Assembly: GCF_000377565.1 (NCBI RefSeq)
Contig: NZ_KB898357.1
Coordinates: 1 to 64,000 of the forward strand
Reading direction: 5' to 3'
Source: Rhizobium sp. 2MFCol3.1
GTDB lineage: Bacteria > Pseudomonadota > Alphaproteobacteria > Rhizobiales > Rhizobiaceae
Length of the DNA stretch: 64,000 bases
In this document: positions 17,316 through 26,495 of the stretch, one piece after another
Numbering within the stretch: the stretch's first letter is position 1
How the letters are laid out: each line of letters starts with the position of its first letter
Notes under the pieces: model-generated
The model's database searches: none
What the model saw: the letters and a program-made list of their open reading frames with translations, nothing else
What the model was told of the DNA's origin: nothing
Program-made: the position numbers and the translations under genes

Positions 17316-19481
17316 TCAGGCCGCCTGCTGGGCGACCGTCGCATTGCCATCGGTATTGCCGCCGGACATCAGCACGACGCGCTCGTAACCCGCCTCCTCG
17401 AAGCTGGTCATCGCAGCCACGAACTCTTCCTCGACGATCTCGGGCATGGACAGGATAATTTCGACGGTCTTGCTCTGCGTGAGCTTGGAGACGCCGGCCA
17501 CATCGGCAGCGCCGGATTCGACCAGCACCAGATCATAGGCGGACGACAGAGCGTCGAGCAGCAGCGAGAGGCGATCGGCCCCGCGCATGGCGCGACGCAT
17601 GTCGCTGGTGCCCTGCGGGATGAAGTGGGCGTCGGAGAGGTAGTCACCATGGATGGTGTCACCAAAGGCTGCTTCGCCGCACAGAAGGTCTGTCACGCCA
17701 GGCAGCGAGCGGCCCTGCGCCATCAGTTCCGTTGGGTGACCGGAGCCCGTCATGTCGACGAGCACGACACGAGAGCCAGCGGACGCAAGCGTGCGCGCCA
17801 GGGCTACGGTCGCTGCCGATCCATTGTCACCGGTCGGTGAAATTGCGATCGCCAGCGGCGCGCGGCTGCCGATGAGATAATGAGCAACGGAAGCGATGGA
17901 GAACTCGTTCTCCTCCTCAGGCTGTTCCGGGACGAGCTCTTCGGCGACTTCGTCTTGCTGTTCTTCCTGCTCTTCGTGCTGGACGGCGAGCATGCTCGAC
18001 GCCGGTGTGCGCGCCGGTGGCGCATCAACGACGACAACTTCGACCGTTTCCTGCTCGATCCGCTCTTCTACCTCGGCGCTCGACGTCGGCCGCAGCGCGC
18101 GGCCGCTGAAGAGTTCGGCCAGCATGATCGCGATCGAGGTCATGATGAAGGTCGCAAGTGCTGCGACGACCACGATCGGGACGACCTTGGGGAAATAGGG
18201 ATCGACCGGCTGAACGGCGGTCGAGACGATGCGGGCATCAGCAGGGCTGGAATTCTTGTCGGCGCGCGAGGCGGCCTCGCGGAAGCGCGACAGGTAGGTT
18301 TCGAGCAGTTGACGCTGGGCGGCGGCCTCGCGCTCAAGCGCGTTCAGGCCGACCTCATCCTCACCAGCCTGGGCGCTGTTGGCCTTGACCTTGTTGGACT
18401 GCTGCTCAAGCTCCTGTTCGCGAAGCGTCGCGACCTTGGCTTCGTTTTCGATGCTGGCCAGGATCTTCTGCGTTTCCTGACGGATCTGCGTCTTGATGTC
18501 GGCGAGCTGGGCGCGGAGGCTCTTCAGGCGCGGATGGTTGTTGAGGAGCGACGTCTGGAGGTCCGAGATCTGCGACTGCAGCCCGGATTCCGTTCCCTTC
18601 AGCCGCTGGATGGACTGCGACGACATGATGTCCTGCAGCGTATCGGATGCCTCGCCCGACGACAGCGCATTGCGCACGGATTGCGCGCGCGCCTCGGCAT
18701 TGGCCCTCTCGCCGCGGACACGCGTCAATTCGGCGGAAACATCGTTCAGCTGTTGCGTCTGGAAATTGCCGCCGCCATTGGTCGGCAGCAGGCCGTGGGC
18801 GGCGCGGTATTCGGCAACCTTCTGCTCGGCGTCGCTGACCTTGGTGCGGAGGTTCTCGATTTCAGGTTCCAGCCAACGCGTGGCTTCAGAGTTGGAATCA
18901 AGCTTGGCGCCACTTTGCTTCGCGAGATAGGCGGCCGCCATGGCGTTGGGGATCGTCGCGGCGAGCGCCGGATCCTTGGAGGTGAAGGTAATACCGATGA
19001 CGCGGGAACCGGGGACCTGATAGACCTGCAGGCGTTCCACGAAGGCGTCGATGACGCGCTCTTCCGGCGGGTTCGCAAGTGGGCTCTTCTTCAAATGCAG
19101 CGCGATCAGAATGTCGCCGAGCGCGGAGCTGTTGGCGGCTGCGTCAAACTCGGGAAGATCATAGAGCTTCTGGCTGCTGATGACCTGCTTGATGAGATCG
19201 GCCGACTGCAGGAGCTGCACCTGGCTGGAGATATTCAGTTCGTCGAGGAGCTGGCCTGCGTTCGCATCCGTTGCCTGCGCAGTGGCGAAGGCCGGCGCGC
19301 GCGGCTCGATCAGGATACGGGTCTCGCTGCGATACTTCGGCGAGATCATCTTGGCGCCGGCAAAGGCCACCCCTGCCCCGAGCAAGGTGATCGCCACGAC
19401 CTTGAGCCGACGGGCCCAGACGCCGCGGACCAGCTGGGCAAGATCGATATCGACATCCTGATTACCCGTCACGCCGGACAT
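17316..19481 (-). CDS. Wzz/ExoP-type polysaccharide chain-length protein with degenerate BY-kinase domain
   Basis: A polysaccharide co-polymerase of the inner membrane, 721 aa. A cytoplasmic N-terminus (DVDIDLAQLVRGVWARR) precedes TM1 (about 25-45), a long periplasmic coiled-coil region with a GNVR-type end, and TM2 (about 434-456). The cytoplasmic C-terminal domain has the Walker A' strand RVVLVDMTGSG. The Walker A loop reads SPTGDNGSAAT (about 546-556) and lacks the Lys of a GxxxxGKS/T loop. The C-terminus lacks a tyrosine cluster. A working tyrosine kinase is therefore unlikely. The start at 19481 follows GGAG; the frame upstream to 19535 is unsupported. It is divergent from the Wza-like gene. 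Confidence 0.88.
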   Translation of the reverse strand: MSGVTGNQDVDIDLAQLVRGVWARRLKVVAITLLGAGVAFAGAKMISPKYRSETRILIEPRAPAFATAQATDANAGQLLDELNISSQVQLLQSADLIKQVISSQKLYDLPEFDAAANSSALGDILIALHLKKSPLANPPEERVIDAFVERLQVYQVPGSRVIGITFTSKDPALAATIPNAMAAAYLAKQSGAKLDSNSEATRWLEPEIENLRTKVSDAEQKVAEYRAAHGLLPTNGGGNFQTQQLNDVSAELTRVRGERANAEARAQSVRNALSSGEASDTLQDIMSSQSIQRLKGTESGLQSQISDLQTSLLNNHPRLKSLRAQLADIKTQIRQETQKILASIENEAKVATLREQELEQQSNKVKANSAQAGEDEVGLNALEREAAAQRQLLETYLSRFREAASRADKNSSPADARIVSTAVQPVDPYFPKVVPIVVVAALATFIMTSIAIMLAELFSGRALRPTSSAEVEERIEQETVEVVVVDAPPARTPASSMLAVQHEEQEEQQDEVAEELVPEQPEEENEFSIASVAHYLIGSRAPLAIAISPTGDNGSAATVALARTLASAGSRVVLVDMTGSGHPTELMAQGRSLPGVTDLLCGEAAFGDTIHGDYLSDAHFIPQGTSDMRRAMRGADRLSLLLDALSSAYDLVLVESGAADVAGVSKLTQSKTVEIILSMPEIVEEEFVAAMTSFEEAGYERVVLMSGGNTDGNATVAQQAA

Positions 19482-19511
19482 GCTCGTACTCCAAGAACAA
19501 AGGTGCCGCGA

Positions 19512-19622
19512 GGGTAAATGACTATAGTAACTCAAGGGTTAATGCTTGCGGGCGCAGGGCTGACAGCCTTCGCAGTTCAAGAAAGAGCGAATTTGATGGC
19601 GGTCTTTACCGGTCATTAACCC
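19512..19622. promoter_or_regulatory. Divergent promoter region with repeated TTAACC-type motifs and a CtrA-box-like site
   Basis: Between the Wzz and Wza genes, GGGTAAATG (19512-19520) and GGGTTAATG (19536-19544) are direct near-repeats 24 bases apart. CATTAACCC (19614-19622) is the exact inverse of the second. TTTA-N7-TTAAC (19605-19620) differs by one base from the TTAA-N7-TTAAC box bound by CtrA. Binding is an inference. Confidence 0.45.
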
Positions 19623-19669
19623 TAACGGATCGATAACGGGGCAAGAGTTTCGTTTCCTGTGAGAAGCAG

Positions 19670-20245
19670 ATGCCCGTCGCACAGCCCAAGTTTCTGATGG
19701 CTTTGAGCCTCGCCGCCATGACAGCAGTCTTGGGCGGCTGCAACAGCTATCAACCCGCGCCGCGCGCATTCAACCAGGCAACGATCCAGCCCTACTCGCT
19801 GGATAGCGGCGACAGGCTTCGCATTACCGTGTTCGATCAGCCGAGCATGACCAACACCTACACGATCGACCAAGCTGGCTACATCGCCTTCCCGCTTGTC
19901 GGTCAGGTGCCGGCGCGTGGCCGCACGTTGCAGCAGCTTTCCGGCCAGATCGCGCAGAAGCTCAAGCAGGGCTATCTTCGCGACCCCGACGTTACCATCG
20001 ATGTCGACCGCTATCGCTCGATCTTCATCATGGGTGAAGTCGGCCAGCCCGGCCAGTACGCCTATGTTCCCGGCATGACCGCGCAGAACGCGATTGCCGT
20101 TGCCGGCGGCTTTACGCCGCGTGCCAACCAGAGCGCCGTCGATGTGACCAGAAAGATCAATGGCCAGGTGATGACCGGGCGCGTCAACATCTCGTCCGCC
20201 ATCATCGCCGGCGATACGCTCTATGTCCGCGAACGGCTGTTCTGA
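19670..20245 (+). CDS. Wza-family polysaccharide export lipoprotein (short form)
   Basis: An outer-membrane or periplasmic export protein, 191 aa. A signal peptide ends in the lipobox LGGC (Cys about residue 24). A Poly_export domain follows (YSLDSGDRLRITVFDQPS, about 42-59, to VTIDVDRY), then one SLBB-type domain (SIFIMGEVGQPGQYAYVPGM, about 120-139). It is half the length of E. coli Wza (379 aa): the extra SLBB repeat and the C-terminal helix that forms the outer-membrane pore are missing. It begins a plus-strand operon of four genes. Confidence 0.9.
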   Translation: MPVAQPKFLMALSLAAMTAVLGGCNSYQPAPRAFNQATIQPYSLDSGDRLRITVFDQPSMTNTYTIDQAGYIAFPLVGQVPARGRTLQQLSGQIAQKLKQGYLRDPDVTIDVDRYRSIFIMGEVGQPGQYAYVPGMTAQNAIAVAGGFTPRANQSAVDVTRKINGQVMTGRVNISSAIIAGDTLYVRERLF

Positions 20246-20251
20246 TCATAG

Positions 20252-21421
20252 ATGAGCGAACAGCGGCCCCTTCGCATCATTCACTGCTTCAGGTCCCCGG
20301 TCGGCGGCATCTTCCGCCACGTGCGCGATCTGGTGATCGAGCACAGCAAGGCCGGCCATGAAGTGGGCATTCTTTGCGACAGCTCGACCGGTGGGGAGCA
20401 CGAGGACGCGCTGTTCGACGATATCAGGCCTTATCTGGCGTTGGGACTGACGCGTGTACCGATTCGGCGCTCGATCAGCCCTTCGGATGTCGGCGTGCTT
20501 TGGGACGCCTACAAGAAGATCAAAAGTTTGCGGCCGGATGTGCTGCACGGACACGGCGCCAAAGGCGGTGTGCTCGCGCGGCTAGCCGGCTCAGCCCTGC
20601 GGGTGAACAGGTATTGCGTAGCCCGCCTCTACACTGCCCATGGCGGAAGCCTGCATTATTCCCGCTCGTCGCTCCTGGGGCAATTCGTGCTCCGCATGGA
20701 GCGGCTGCAGGAATATCTCACGGACGCCCTGGTGTTCATCTGCGAGTATGAGCGCGACACCTACACCAAGCGGGTCGGCCGCCCGCGGACGCAGACGCGG
20801 CTGATCTATAACGGCATCAGCGAGCGAGACTTCGAGCTCGTCCCGACCCGGTCCGATGCCGTCCACTTCATCTATGTTGGCATGTTGCGGGACCTTAAGG
20901 GTCCCGACCTTTTTGTGGACGCGTTTGCAAAGACCGAGCGCCTGATCGGCCGACCGCTGTCGGCACTGATGATCGGTGACGGGCCGGATCGGGATCGCTA
21001 CCGCGAAATGATGGTCGAGCGCGGCTTGGGCAAACGCATCGGCATGCTGCCTGCAATGCGCGTGCAGCAGGCATTCGCGATGTCGCAGAACCTCGTCGTC
21101 CCGTCGCGAGCCGAAGCCATGCCCTATATCGTGCTCGAGGGGCTGGGCGCCGGCAAGACGATCATCGCGACGCGTGTCGGCGGCATTCCGGAAGCGCTCG
21201 GCAAGGATAGCGAAGCGCTGGTCGCCCCTGACAATGCCGACGACCTCGCACGGGTGATGGCCGATGCCATCCGCGTTCCCGACTGGCACGAGAAAACCAT
21301 GCCTCCGATCGATCAGGTACGGTCGGTCTTTTCCGCCACGGTCATGGCCAAGGATGTGTTGAAACTCTATCGCGAACTGCTTGAGCGCCGGGCCGCAAAG
21401 ACAAGTAAAGCCACTTCGTAA
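20252..21421 (+). CDS. Glycosyltransferase family 4
   Basis: A retaining nucleotide-sugar glycosyltransferase of the GT-B fold, 389 aa, presumed to add a sugar to the lipid-linked exopolysaccharide repeat at the cytoplasmic membrane face. The N-terminal acceptor domain has the Gly-rich SPVGGIFRHVRDL (about residues 11-23). The C-terminal donor domain has VGMLRDLKGPDLFVDAF, GDGPDRDRY and VPSRAEAMPYIVLEGLGAG (about 286-304), in which the E-x7-E motif holds the catalytic glutamates. It starts 6 bases after the Wza stop, so it is co-transcribed. The sugar specificity cannot be read from sequence. Confidence 0.92.
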   Translation: MSEQRPLRIIHCFRSPVGGIFRHVRDLVIEHSKAGHEVGILCDSSTGGEHEDALFDDIRPYLALGLTRVPIRRSISPSDVGVLWDAYKKIKSLRPDVLHGHGAKGGVLARLAGSALRVNRYCVARLYTAHGGSLHYSRSSLLGQFVLRMERLQEYLTDALVFICEYERDTYTKRVGRPRTQTRLIYNGISERDFELVPTRSDAVHFIYVGMLRDLKGPDLFVDAFAKTERLIGRPLSALMIGDGPDRDRYREMMVERGLGKRIGMLPAMRVQQAFAMSQNLVVPSRAEAMPYIVLEGLGAGKTIIATRVGGIPEALGKDSEALVAPDNADDLARVMADAIRVPDWHEKTMPPIDQVRSVFSATVMAKDVLKLYRELLERRAAKTSKATS

Positions 21422-21478
21422 AACGTTTCTTAGGGGCTTTCTGCTATTGCCGACTGGTGAAACAGCGGCGGTAGCCTC

Positions 21479-23035
21479 ATGAACAAGGCAGAGAACAACG
21501 ATCAATTTGATCTGGAAACCCTGCGCAAGCAAGTTTCCGACGTCAATCGACGCAGCGGCGGCGGCACTGAGAAAACCACCTCGGAGCCGCTCAACGACTA
21601 CGCGCGTCAGATCGCCGAGCAGTTCAGCGATGGCACACGCACGCCCGCGATCATGATCGGCCAGTTTCGCCTGATCGAATTTCTCTCGCAATTCGGCATC
21701 GGCCTCCTCTCCTTCCTGCTGTGGATGGATACGGACGAGACGGTCGCCATGCGCGCCGTCGCATCCTTGTGCGTCGGTGCCCTTCTGGTGCTCGCCCTGC
21801 AGACGGCCGATTGCTACACGATCCCGGCGCTGCGTGCCCGCACGCGCCCGCTGCCTAAGGTGTTTTTGACCTGGACGCTCGTCTTCGGCGCCATGGTGGC
21901 CGTCATCGCGATCGTCAGCCCTGTCGATGCGGCGCAGCTGCGGTCCTATTTCTCGTGGTTCATCCTCGGCGGTGCCTTCCTCATCGCATCGCGCTTCCTG
22001 CTCGCCTACGGCATCCGCAACTGGGCGCGAAACGGCATCATGGAGCGTCGCGCGGTTCTCGTCGGCGGCGGCCAGCCGGCCAAGGATTTCATCCGCCTGC
22101 TCGAACAGCAGCCCGACAACGACATCCGCATCTGCGGGATCTTCGATGACCGCGGCGACAAGCGGTCACCGGCGATGGTCGCGGGTTATCCCAAGCTCGG
22201 GACGATCGGCGAGCTTGTCGAGTTCGCGCGCCTGACACGCATCGACATGCTGATCATCGCGCTGCCGCTCAGCGCCGAAGCGCGCATCCTGCAACTTTTG
22301 AAGAAGCTATGGGTGCTGCCCGTCGATATCCGCCTCGCCGCGCACTCCAACCGCCTGCGCTTCCGTCCGCGCGCCTATTCGCATGTCGGCTCGGTGCCGA
22401 TGCTCGACATCTTCAACAAACCCATTCGCGACTGGGATTCGGTGGCCAAGCGCTGCTTCGACATCTTCTTCGCCGTGCTTGCGCTTCTCGTGCTCTGGCC
22501 GATCATGCTGGCAACGGCGATTGCCATCAAGGCGACGTCTCAAGGTCCCGTCTTCTTCATGCAGAAGCGGCATGGCTTCAACAACGAAATCATCAACGTC
22601 TTCAAGTTCCGCTCGATGTTTACAAACATGAGCGACCCGACAGGAAAGGCGGCGGTGACCAAGGGGGATCCGCGCGTCACGCCCGTCGGCCGTTTCATCC
22701 GCAAGACGTCGATCGATGAACTGCCGCAGCTCTTCAACGTGCTTCTCGGCAATCTCTCGCTCGTCGGCCCCCGCCCACATGCCGTGCTTGCACAGGCCCG
22801 CGACCGCGCATTCGGCGATGTCGTCGAGGGCTATTTCGCGCGCCACCGCGTCAAGCCCGGCGTCACCGGCTGGGCGCAGATCAACGGCTGGCGCGGCGAA
22901 GTCGACAATGACGACAAGATCAAGTTCCGCACGGCCTACGATCTCTATTACATCGAGAACTGGTCGCTCTGGTTCGACCTGAAAATCCTGTTCCTCACGC
23001 CGTTCCGCCTGTTCAACACGGAAAACGCCTATTGA
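21479..23035 (+). CDS. WcaJ-type undecaprenyl-phosphate sugar phosphotransferase
   Basis: Starts repeat-unit assembly by moving a sugar-1-phosphate, probably glucose, from a UDP-sugar to undecaprenyl phosphate. The 518-aa polytopic protein has about four N-terminal helices (about residues 60-180) and a CoA_binding_3-like Rossmann part ([14 protein letters not shown], about 193-206). A hydrophobic segment (about 325-347) leads to the bacterial sugar-transferase domain with [25 protein letters not shown] and LVGPRPHA, the conserved catalytic features of this superfamily, then [15 protein letters not shown]. Its stop overlaps the TTG start of the next gene. Confidence 0.92.
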   Translation: MNKAENNDQFDLETLRKQVSDVNRRSGGGTEKTTSEPLNDYARQIAEQFSDGTRTPAIMIGQFRLIEFLSQFGIGLLSFLLWMDTDETVAMRAVASLCVGALLVLALQTADCYTIPALRARTRPLPKVFLTWTLVFGAMVAVIAIVSPVDAAQLRSYFSWFILGGAFLIASRFLLAYGIRNWARNGIMERRAVLVGGGQPAKDFIRLLEQQPDNDIRICGIFDDRGDKRSPAMVAGYPKLGTIGELVEFARLTRIDMLIIALPLSAEARILQLLKKLWVLPVDIRLAAHSNRLRFRPRAYSHVGSVPMLDIFNKPIRDWDSVAKRCFDIFFAVLALLVLWPIMLATAIAIKATSQGPVFFMQKRHGFNNEIINVFKFRSMFTNMSDPTGKAAVTKGDPRVTPVGRFIRKTSIDELPQLFNVLLGNLSLVGPRPHAVLAQARDRAFGDVVEGYFARHRVKPGVTGWAQINGWRGEVDNDDKIKFRTAYDLYYIENWSLWFDLKILFLTPFRLFNTENAY

Positions 23036-24276
23036 GCGCGATCGAGGCGACATACCCACGCGTCGCCCATCCACAACGGGCAACGCTGCGACTGATCGGC
23101 TCGGCGGCCGTGACCGTCGGCGTGTTCCTGTCGGGCTTCGTCATCAGCGAACCCGCCCCGTATGAACTCTGGATGGCCGCGCTGGTCGGGCTGTGGTTCA
23201 TCCTGGGGCTCAGGATTTCGCGCTATACCGTTCCCCTTCTGGCCCTGCTGATCACCTTCAACGTCGGCGGGATGCTGTCGCTGACGCAGATGAAGGATCT
23301 CGCCGATGGTCCGATGTATGTGGCGGTCTCGACCTTCCTCGCACTGACGGCAGTCTTCTACGCGGCGATCATCGAGGACAGTCACCGCCGGCTGCCGCTC
23401 ATCTTCAATGCCTGGACGTTTGCGGCCGTCATCACCTCGATGCTCGGCATCCTCGGCTACTTCCACGCCTTTCCGGGCTCCGAGGTCTTCACGCTTTACG
23501 ACCGCGCCAAGGGCGCCTTTCAGGACCCGAACGTGTTCGGACCGTTCCTCGTGCCCCCTTCCCTCTATCTCGTGCACGGCATCCTGACCGGCAACCTGCG
23601 CGCGGCACCCATCAAGGCGGCAGCGCTGCTGATCCTCGCGCTCGGTGTCTTCCTGTCGTTCTCGCGCGCGGCGTGGGGCTTGTTCCTGCTGACCATCATC
23701 CTCCTGATCTTCGTGATGCTGCTGAAAGAACGCAGCGGCGCGTTCCGGCTGCGCATTCTCGTTCTGTCGCTGGCCGCGATCCTGATGATGGTGGCGTCGC
23801 TTGTCATCGCGTTGCAGTTTCCCAAAGTCAGCGACCTGTTCTCGACCCGCGCGCAGCTCGTGCAGCAATATGACGGCGAGCACCTTGGGCGTTTCGATCG
23901 CCACCGGATCGGCTTCACGATGATGATGGAGCGACCGCTCGGGATCGGGCCAATGGTGTTCGGCACCATCTTTCCCGAGGACGAGCACAACATCTGGCTG
24001 AAATCGCTGACGACCTACGGCTGGCTTGGCTTCGTCAGCTATGTCGGCATGCTCTTCTGGACCTTCTACCTCGGCTTCAAGAACCTGCTGAAGAACCGGC
24101 CATGGCAGCCCTACCTGATGATCGCCTGGATCGGCGTTCTCGGCCATGCAGCGATCGGCAACGTCATCGACATCGACCACTGGCGCCATGTCTATCTGCT
24201 CTTCGGCGTCGTTTGGGGCTGCGCCGCGCTCGAGGCGCGGCATATGCGCGATCCAAACGCTCGCGACCGCCACTGA
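23032..24276 (+). CDS. O-antigen ligase / Wzy-type polymerase family protein
   Basis: A polytopic inner-membrane protein, 414 aa with about ten hydrophobic helices. It has the large periplasmic loop and the FSRAAWGLF and EDEHNIWLKSLTTYGWLG segments found in the WaaL/Wzy family. In this locus a Wzy-like polymerase of lipid-linked repeats is more likely than a lipopolysaccharide ligase. The start is TTG at 23032, within the ATTGA stop/start overlap with the WcaJ-type gene; no ATG occurs near. The overlap points to translational coupling. Confidence 0.85.
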   Translation: MSAIEATYPRVAHPQRATLRLIGSAAVTVGVFLSGFVISEPAPYELWMAALVGLWFILGLRISRYTVPLLALLITFNVGGMLSLTQMKDLADGPMYVAVSTFLALTAVFYAAIIEDSHRRLPLIFNAWTFAAVITSMLGILGYFHAFPGSEVFTLYDRAKGAFQDPNVFGPFLVPPSLYLVHGILTGNLRAAPIKAAALLILALGVFLSFSRAAWGLFLLTIILLIFVMLLKERSGAFRLRILVLSLAAILMMVASLVIALQFPKVSDLFSTRAQLVQQYDGEHLGRFDRHRIGFTMMMERPLGIGPMVFGTIFPEDEHNIWLKSLTTYGWLGFVSYVGMLFWTFYLGFKNLLKNRPWQPYLMIAWIGVLGHAAIGNVIDIDHWRHVYLLFGVVWGCAALEARHMRDPNARDRH

Positions 24277-24314
24277 GCCCTTGCGAACGGCCACCGGCGC
24301 GCTAGTCTTTCCTT

Positions 24315-24608
24315 ATGATCACAGCCATGCAGATACGCGCCGCCCGCGCCATGATGGGCATCTCCATAGAGCAACTGGCAACCGCCTCCGGCCTGCCCGT
24401 CGCAACCCTCGAAACTCTTGAGCGCGACGAGACGCAAGGCGAGCCGCAGGCGCTGCTGGCGGTCAAGCAAGCGCTCGAAACGAGCGGCGTGCTGTTCATT
24501 GCCAGCGGCAATCATGACGAGGGTGGCCCGGGCGTTCGGCTGAAGGCGCGCACTGGCAGCGACGAGGGTATCCGTCCGGAAAACCTGAACTCTGCAAACG
24601 ACGACTGA
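24315..24608 (+). CDS. Small XRE-type helix-turn-helix protein
   Basis: A 97-aa product. Residues 4-55 form a Cro/C1-type HTH: QIRAARAMMGISIEQLATAS is helices 1-2, and GLPVATLETLERDE the recognition helix and following segment. The C-terminal 30 residues are hydrophilic and probably disordered. It likely binds DNA as a dimer. It stands alone after the polysaccharide operon, 38 bases past the stop, and may be read through from it. Targets are unknown. Confidence 0.8.
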   Translation: MITAMQIRAARAMMGISIEQLATASGLPVATLETLERDETQGEPQALLAVKQALETSGVLFIASGNHDEGGPGVRLKARTGSDEGIRPENLNSANDD

Positions 24609-24674
24609 ACGCTGGAACCAAAATCGAGGTTTCGCGTTATTCCCGCGCATTATCAAAATGTTGGGGGATGTTTC

Positions 24675-24824
24675 TTGAGAAACTCGAACGGTCTTTATGT
24701 TGTTATCGGCGCTCTGATTGTCGTCGTCGCCGGGCTTGGGGCCTATATCTATCACGAACAGACGAAGCCTAAGGGCGTCGAGATGAGCATCGGCCAGAAC
24801 GGCGTGTCCATCGAGCAGAAATGA
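24675..24824 (+). CDS. Small membrane-anchored protein, 49 aa (TTG start)
   Basis: Too short for routine gene calling. TTG at 24675 follows GGGGGA; an ATG at 24669 is in another frame. The product begins with a few polar residues, one hydrophobic helix of about 20 residues (YVVIGALIVVVAGLGAYIYH), then a polar tail with TKPKGVEMSIGQNGVSIEQK. The tail resembles a short beta-rich motif of small rhizobial membrane proteins. It probably spans the membrane once with the tail outside. Function unknown. Confidence 0.6.
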   Translation: MRNSNGLYVVIGALIVVVAGLGAYIYHEQTKPKGVEMSIGQNGVSIEQK

Positions 24825-24856
24825 CACTTGCAAGTGACGGGCGCGAGCAATCGCGC

Positions 24857-25069
24857 TCAGTTCTTGAGGCTGACGGCGCGCTGGGAATGCAGCGCGCCAT
24901 CGCTGATGACCCCCGCAGCCACCTTCATCAAGTGCGCCTCGGCAAGCTCCATCAGCAACAGCGCGACGTCATGGTCCGGCCAACCGGATCGAACAGCATT
25001 ATCGATCATCCTCGAAAGTGATTCTGACATTATATTTCGAAGAGATTCGCTGTCATTGATATCAATCAT
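24857..25069 (-). CDS. Hypothetical protein, about 70 aa
   Basis: Mostly helical, acidic and soluble by composition (MIDINDSESLRNIMSESL ... HDVALLLMELAEAHLMKVAAG). The start at 25069 is chosen because GAGG lies 6-8 bases upstream; the frame also opens at 25105. It is convergent with the small membrane protein just to the left. No family is recognised. Confidence is moderate because the length is short and the region upstream is AT-rich and gene-poor. Confidence 0.5.
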   Translation of the reverse strand: MIDINDSESLRNIMSESLSRMIDNAVRSGWPDHDVALLLMELAEAHLMKVAAGVISDGALHSQRAVSLKN

Positions 25070-25323
25070 GAACAACCTCATGCATCTTCCGTATATCCAT
25101 GCCACAGATTGGCGCGATATTCGAGATGACCAAAGGTTTACCAGCTGATTTATTCTCAGTGTCGTCTTAGTCCAATTTAATACTGCATATTCACGTCAAA
25201 TGTTGTTGACAGATCTCGAATCAACAATTCGCGCTGCGCCGCGACGCGGCTGCCAAATCCAGTTATTCATCAGAGTTTTGATTGTGATTTCGGCTCCTGG
25301 GGGCTGCCGAAAATCTTATTAAA

Positions 25324-25400
<77 letters not shown>

Positions 25401-25590
25401 ACCTGCCTTTACGGCCTGATCCTGTTAGTCTTTTGGGATTCTCGGCGCAAGCGAAAAATCGACATCGCTCAGAAATTCACCGGTTCTTTTCGCCATATCC
25501 CGGACGACCAACCTCTTCGCCACCGTAAAGCGCTTGCCCTGTCGCGATCATCTGACTATTGGGACGTCAGATTGCTCAGGGAGACATAGC

Positions 25591-25782
25591 ATGGAAATCG
25601 AGATCCCCTGCCCGAAGTGCAGGAACACCAGAATGAAGTTCGAACGCCCGCAGCCGCTGGATAGCGACATGCTGACGTGCTTCACCTGCGGCCACGAGCT
25701 CGGAACGCTCGGCTCCGTCAAGGCGAAGATGATGGCGGCATTCGAGCGGATGCAGAAGCAAGGCCTGCCGCGCAAGCAGTAA
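25591..25782 (+). CDS. Small zinc-ribbon protein, 63 aa
   Basis: The protein has two CxxC knuckles, CPKC (residues 6-9) and CFTC followed by Gly-His (about 31-34). They are about 21 residues apart, the spacing of a zinc ribbon, followed by a basic helical tail ending RKQ. ATG at 25591 is preceded by CAGGGAG; an in-frame upstream ATG at 25534 adds non-family residues. Convergent with the HAD gene, 3 bases apart. Possibly a nucleic-acid or protein-binding adaptor; specific role unknown. Confidence 0.65.
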   Translation: MEIEIPCPKCRNTRMKFERPQPLDSDMLTCFTCGHELGTLGSVKAKMMAAFERMQKQGLPRKQ

Positions 25783-25785
25783 GCG

Positions 25786-26442
25786 CTAGCCGCGCGTAAA
25801 GCCGACACGCCCATCTTCGGCGATCGTGACGCTGCAGCCGAGATAATCGGCGATCGACATGTGCGGCGTTTCAAAGGGCGTGGCGTGGGTCTGGGTCACA
25901 ACGACCACATCCGCGCCCGCTGCCTCGCCCGCGAGAATGCCGGCGACCGCGTCCTCGAACACGAGGCACTTGTTCGGATCGACGCCGAGACGCTCGGCGC
26001 CAAGGCGATAGCCCTCCGGGCTCGGCTTTCCGGATGAAACCTCTTCACCCGTCACAATCACTTTCGGCATCGGGATTCCGGCTGCGGCCATTCGGAGCTT
26101 GAAAAGCTCTGTCGGCGCCGATGTCACGATAGCCCAGCGCTCGGGCGGCAGGCTGTTCAGGAATTTCACCGCGCCCGGGATCTCGATGATCCCGTTCACA
26201 TCTTCCAACTCTTCCTGCAGCAGCAGCCTCGCTTCGTGCTCGGCATCAACGCCGGGCAAAGCCAGGCCGCGGATCACGTCGCTGGCGCGAACGCCATGGA
26301 TCGTCTTCAGGAAAACCTCGGGCTCAAACCCATGGCGCACCGCCCAGCCGGTCCAGACGCGCTCGACCACGGCGATGGAATTGAGCAGCGTTCCATCCAT
26401 GTCGAAGAGGAAGGCGTCATACATGTTTGTGGGAACCGGCAC
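25786..26442 (-). CDS. HAD-superfamily phosphatase (subfamily IA)
   Basis: A cytoplasmic phosphohydrolase, 218 aa. Motif I FDMDGTLLNS supplies the nucleophile Asp, motif II is VTSAP, motif III contains GKPSPEGY, and motif IV is VFEDAVAG. The cap domain is small and helical, as in the phosphoglycolate/sugar phosphatase group, so a small phosphosugar is the likely substrate. GTG at 26442 is chosen because AGGAG lies 6 bases upstream; the first ATG, 18 bases further in, has no such site. It follows merR in the same direction. Confidence 0.85.
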   Translation of the reverse strand: MPVPTNMYDAFLFDMDGTLLNSIAVVERVWTGWAVRHGFEPEVFLKTIHGVRASDVIRGLALPGVDAEHEARLLLQEELEDVNGIIEIPGAVKFLNSLPPERWAIVTSAPTELFKLRMAAAGIPMPKVIVTGEEVSSGKPSPEGYRLGAERLGVDPNKCLVFEDAVAGILAGEAAGADVVVVTQTHATPFETPHMSIADYLGCSVTIAEDGRVGFTRG

Positions 26443-26495
26443 GCGAAGCTCCTGGCTGGCAATATGAGATGATCTTGGACGGCTTGACGCCAGCC

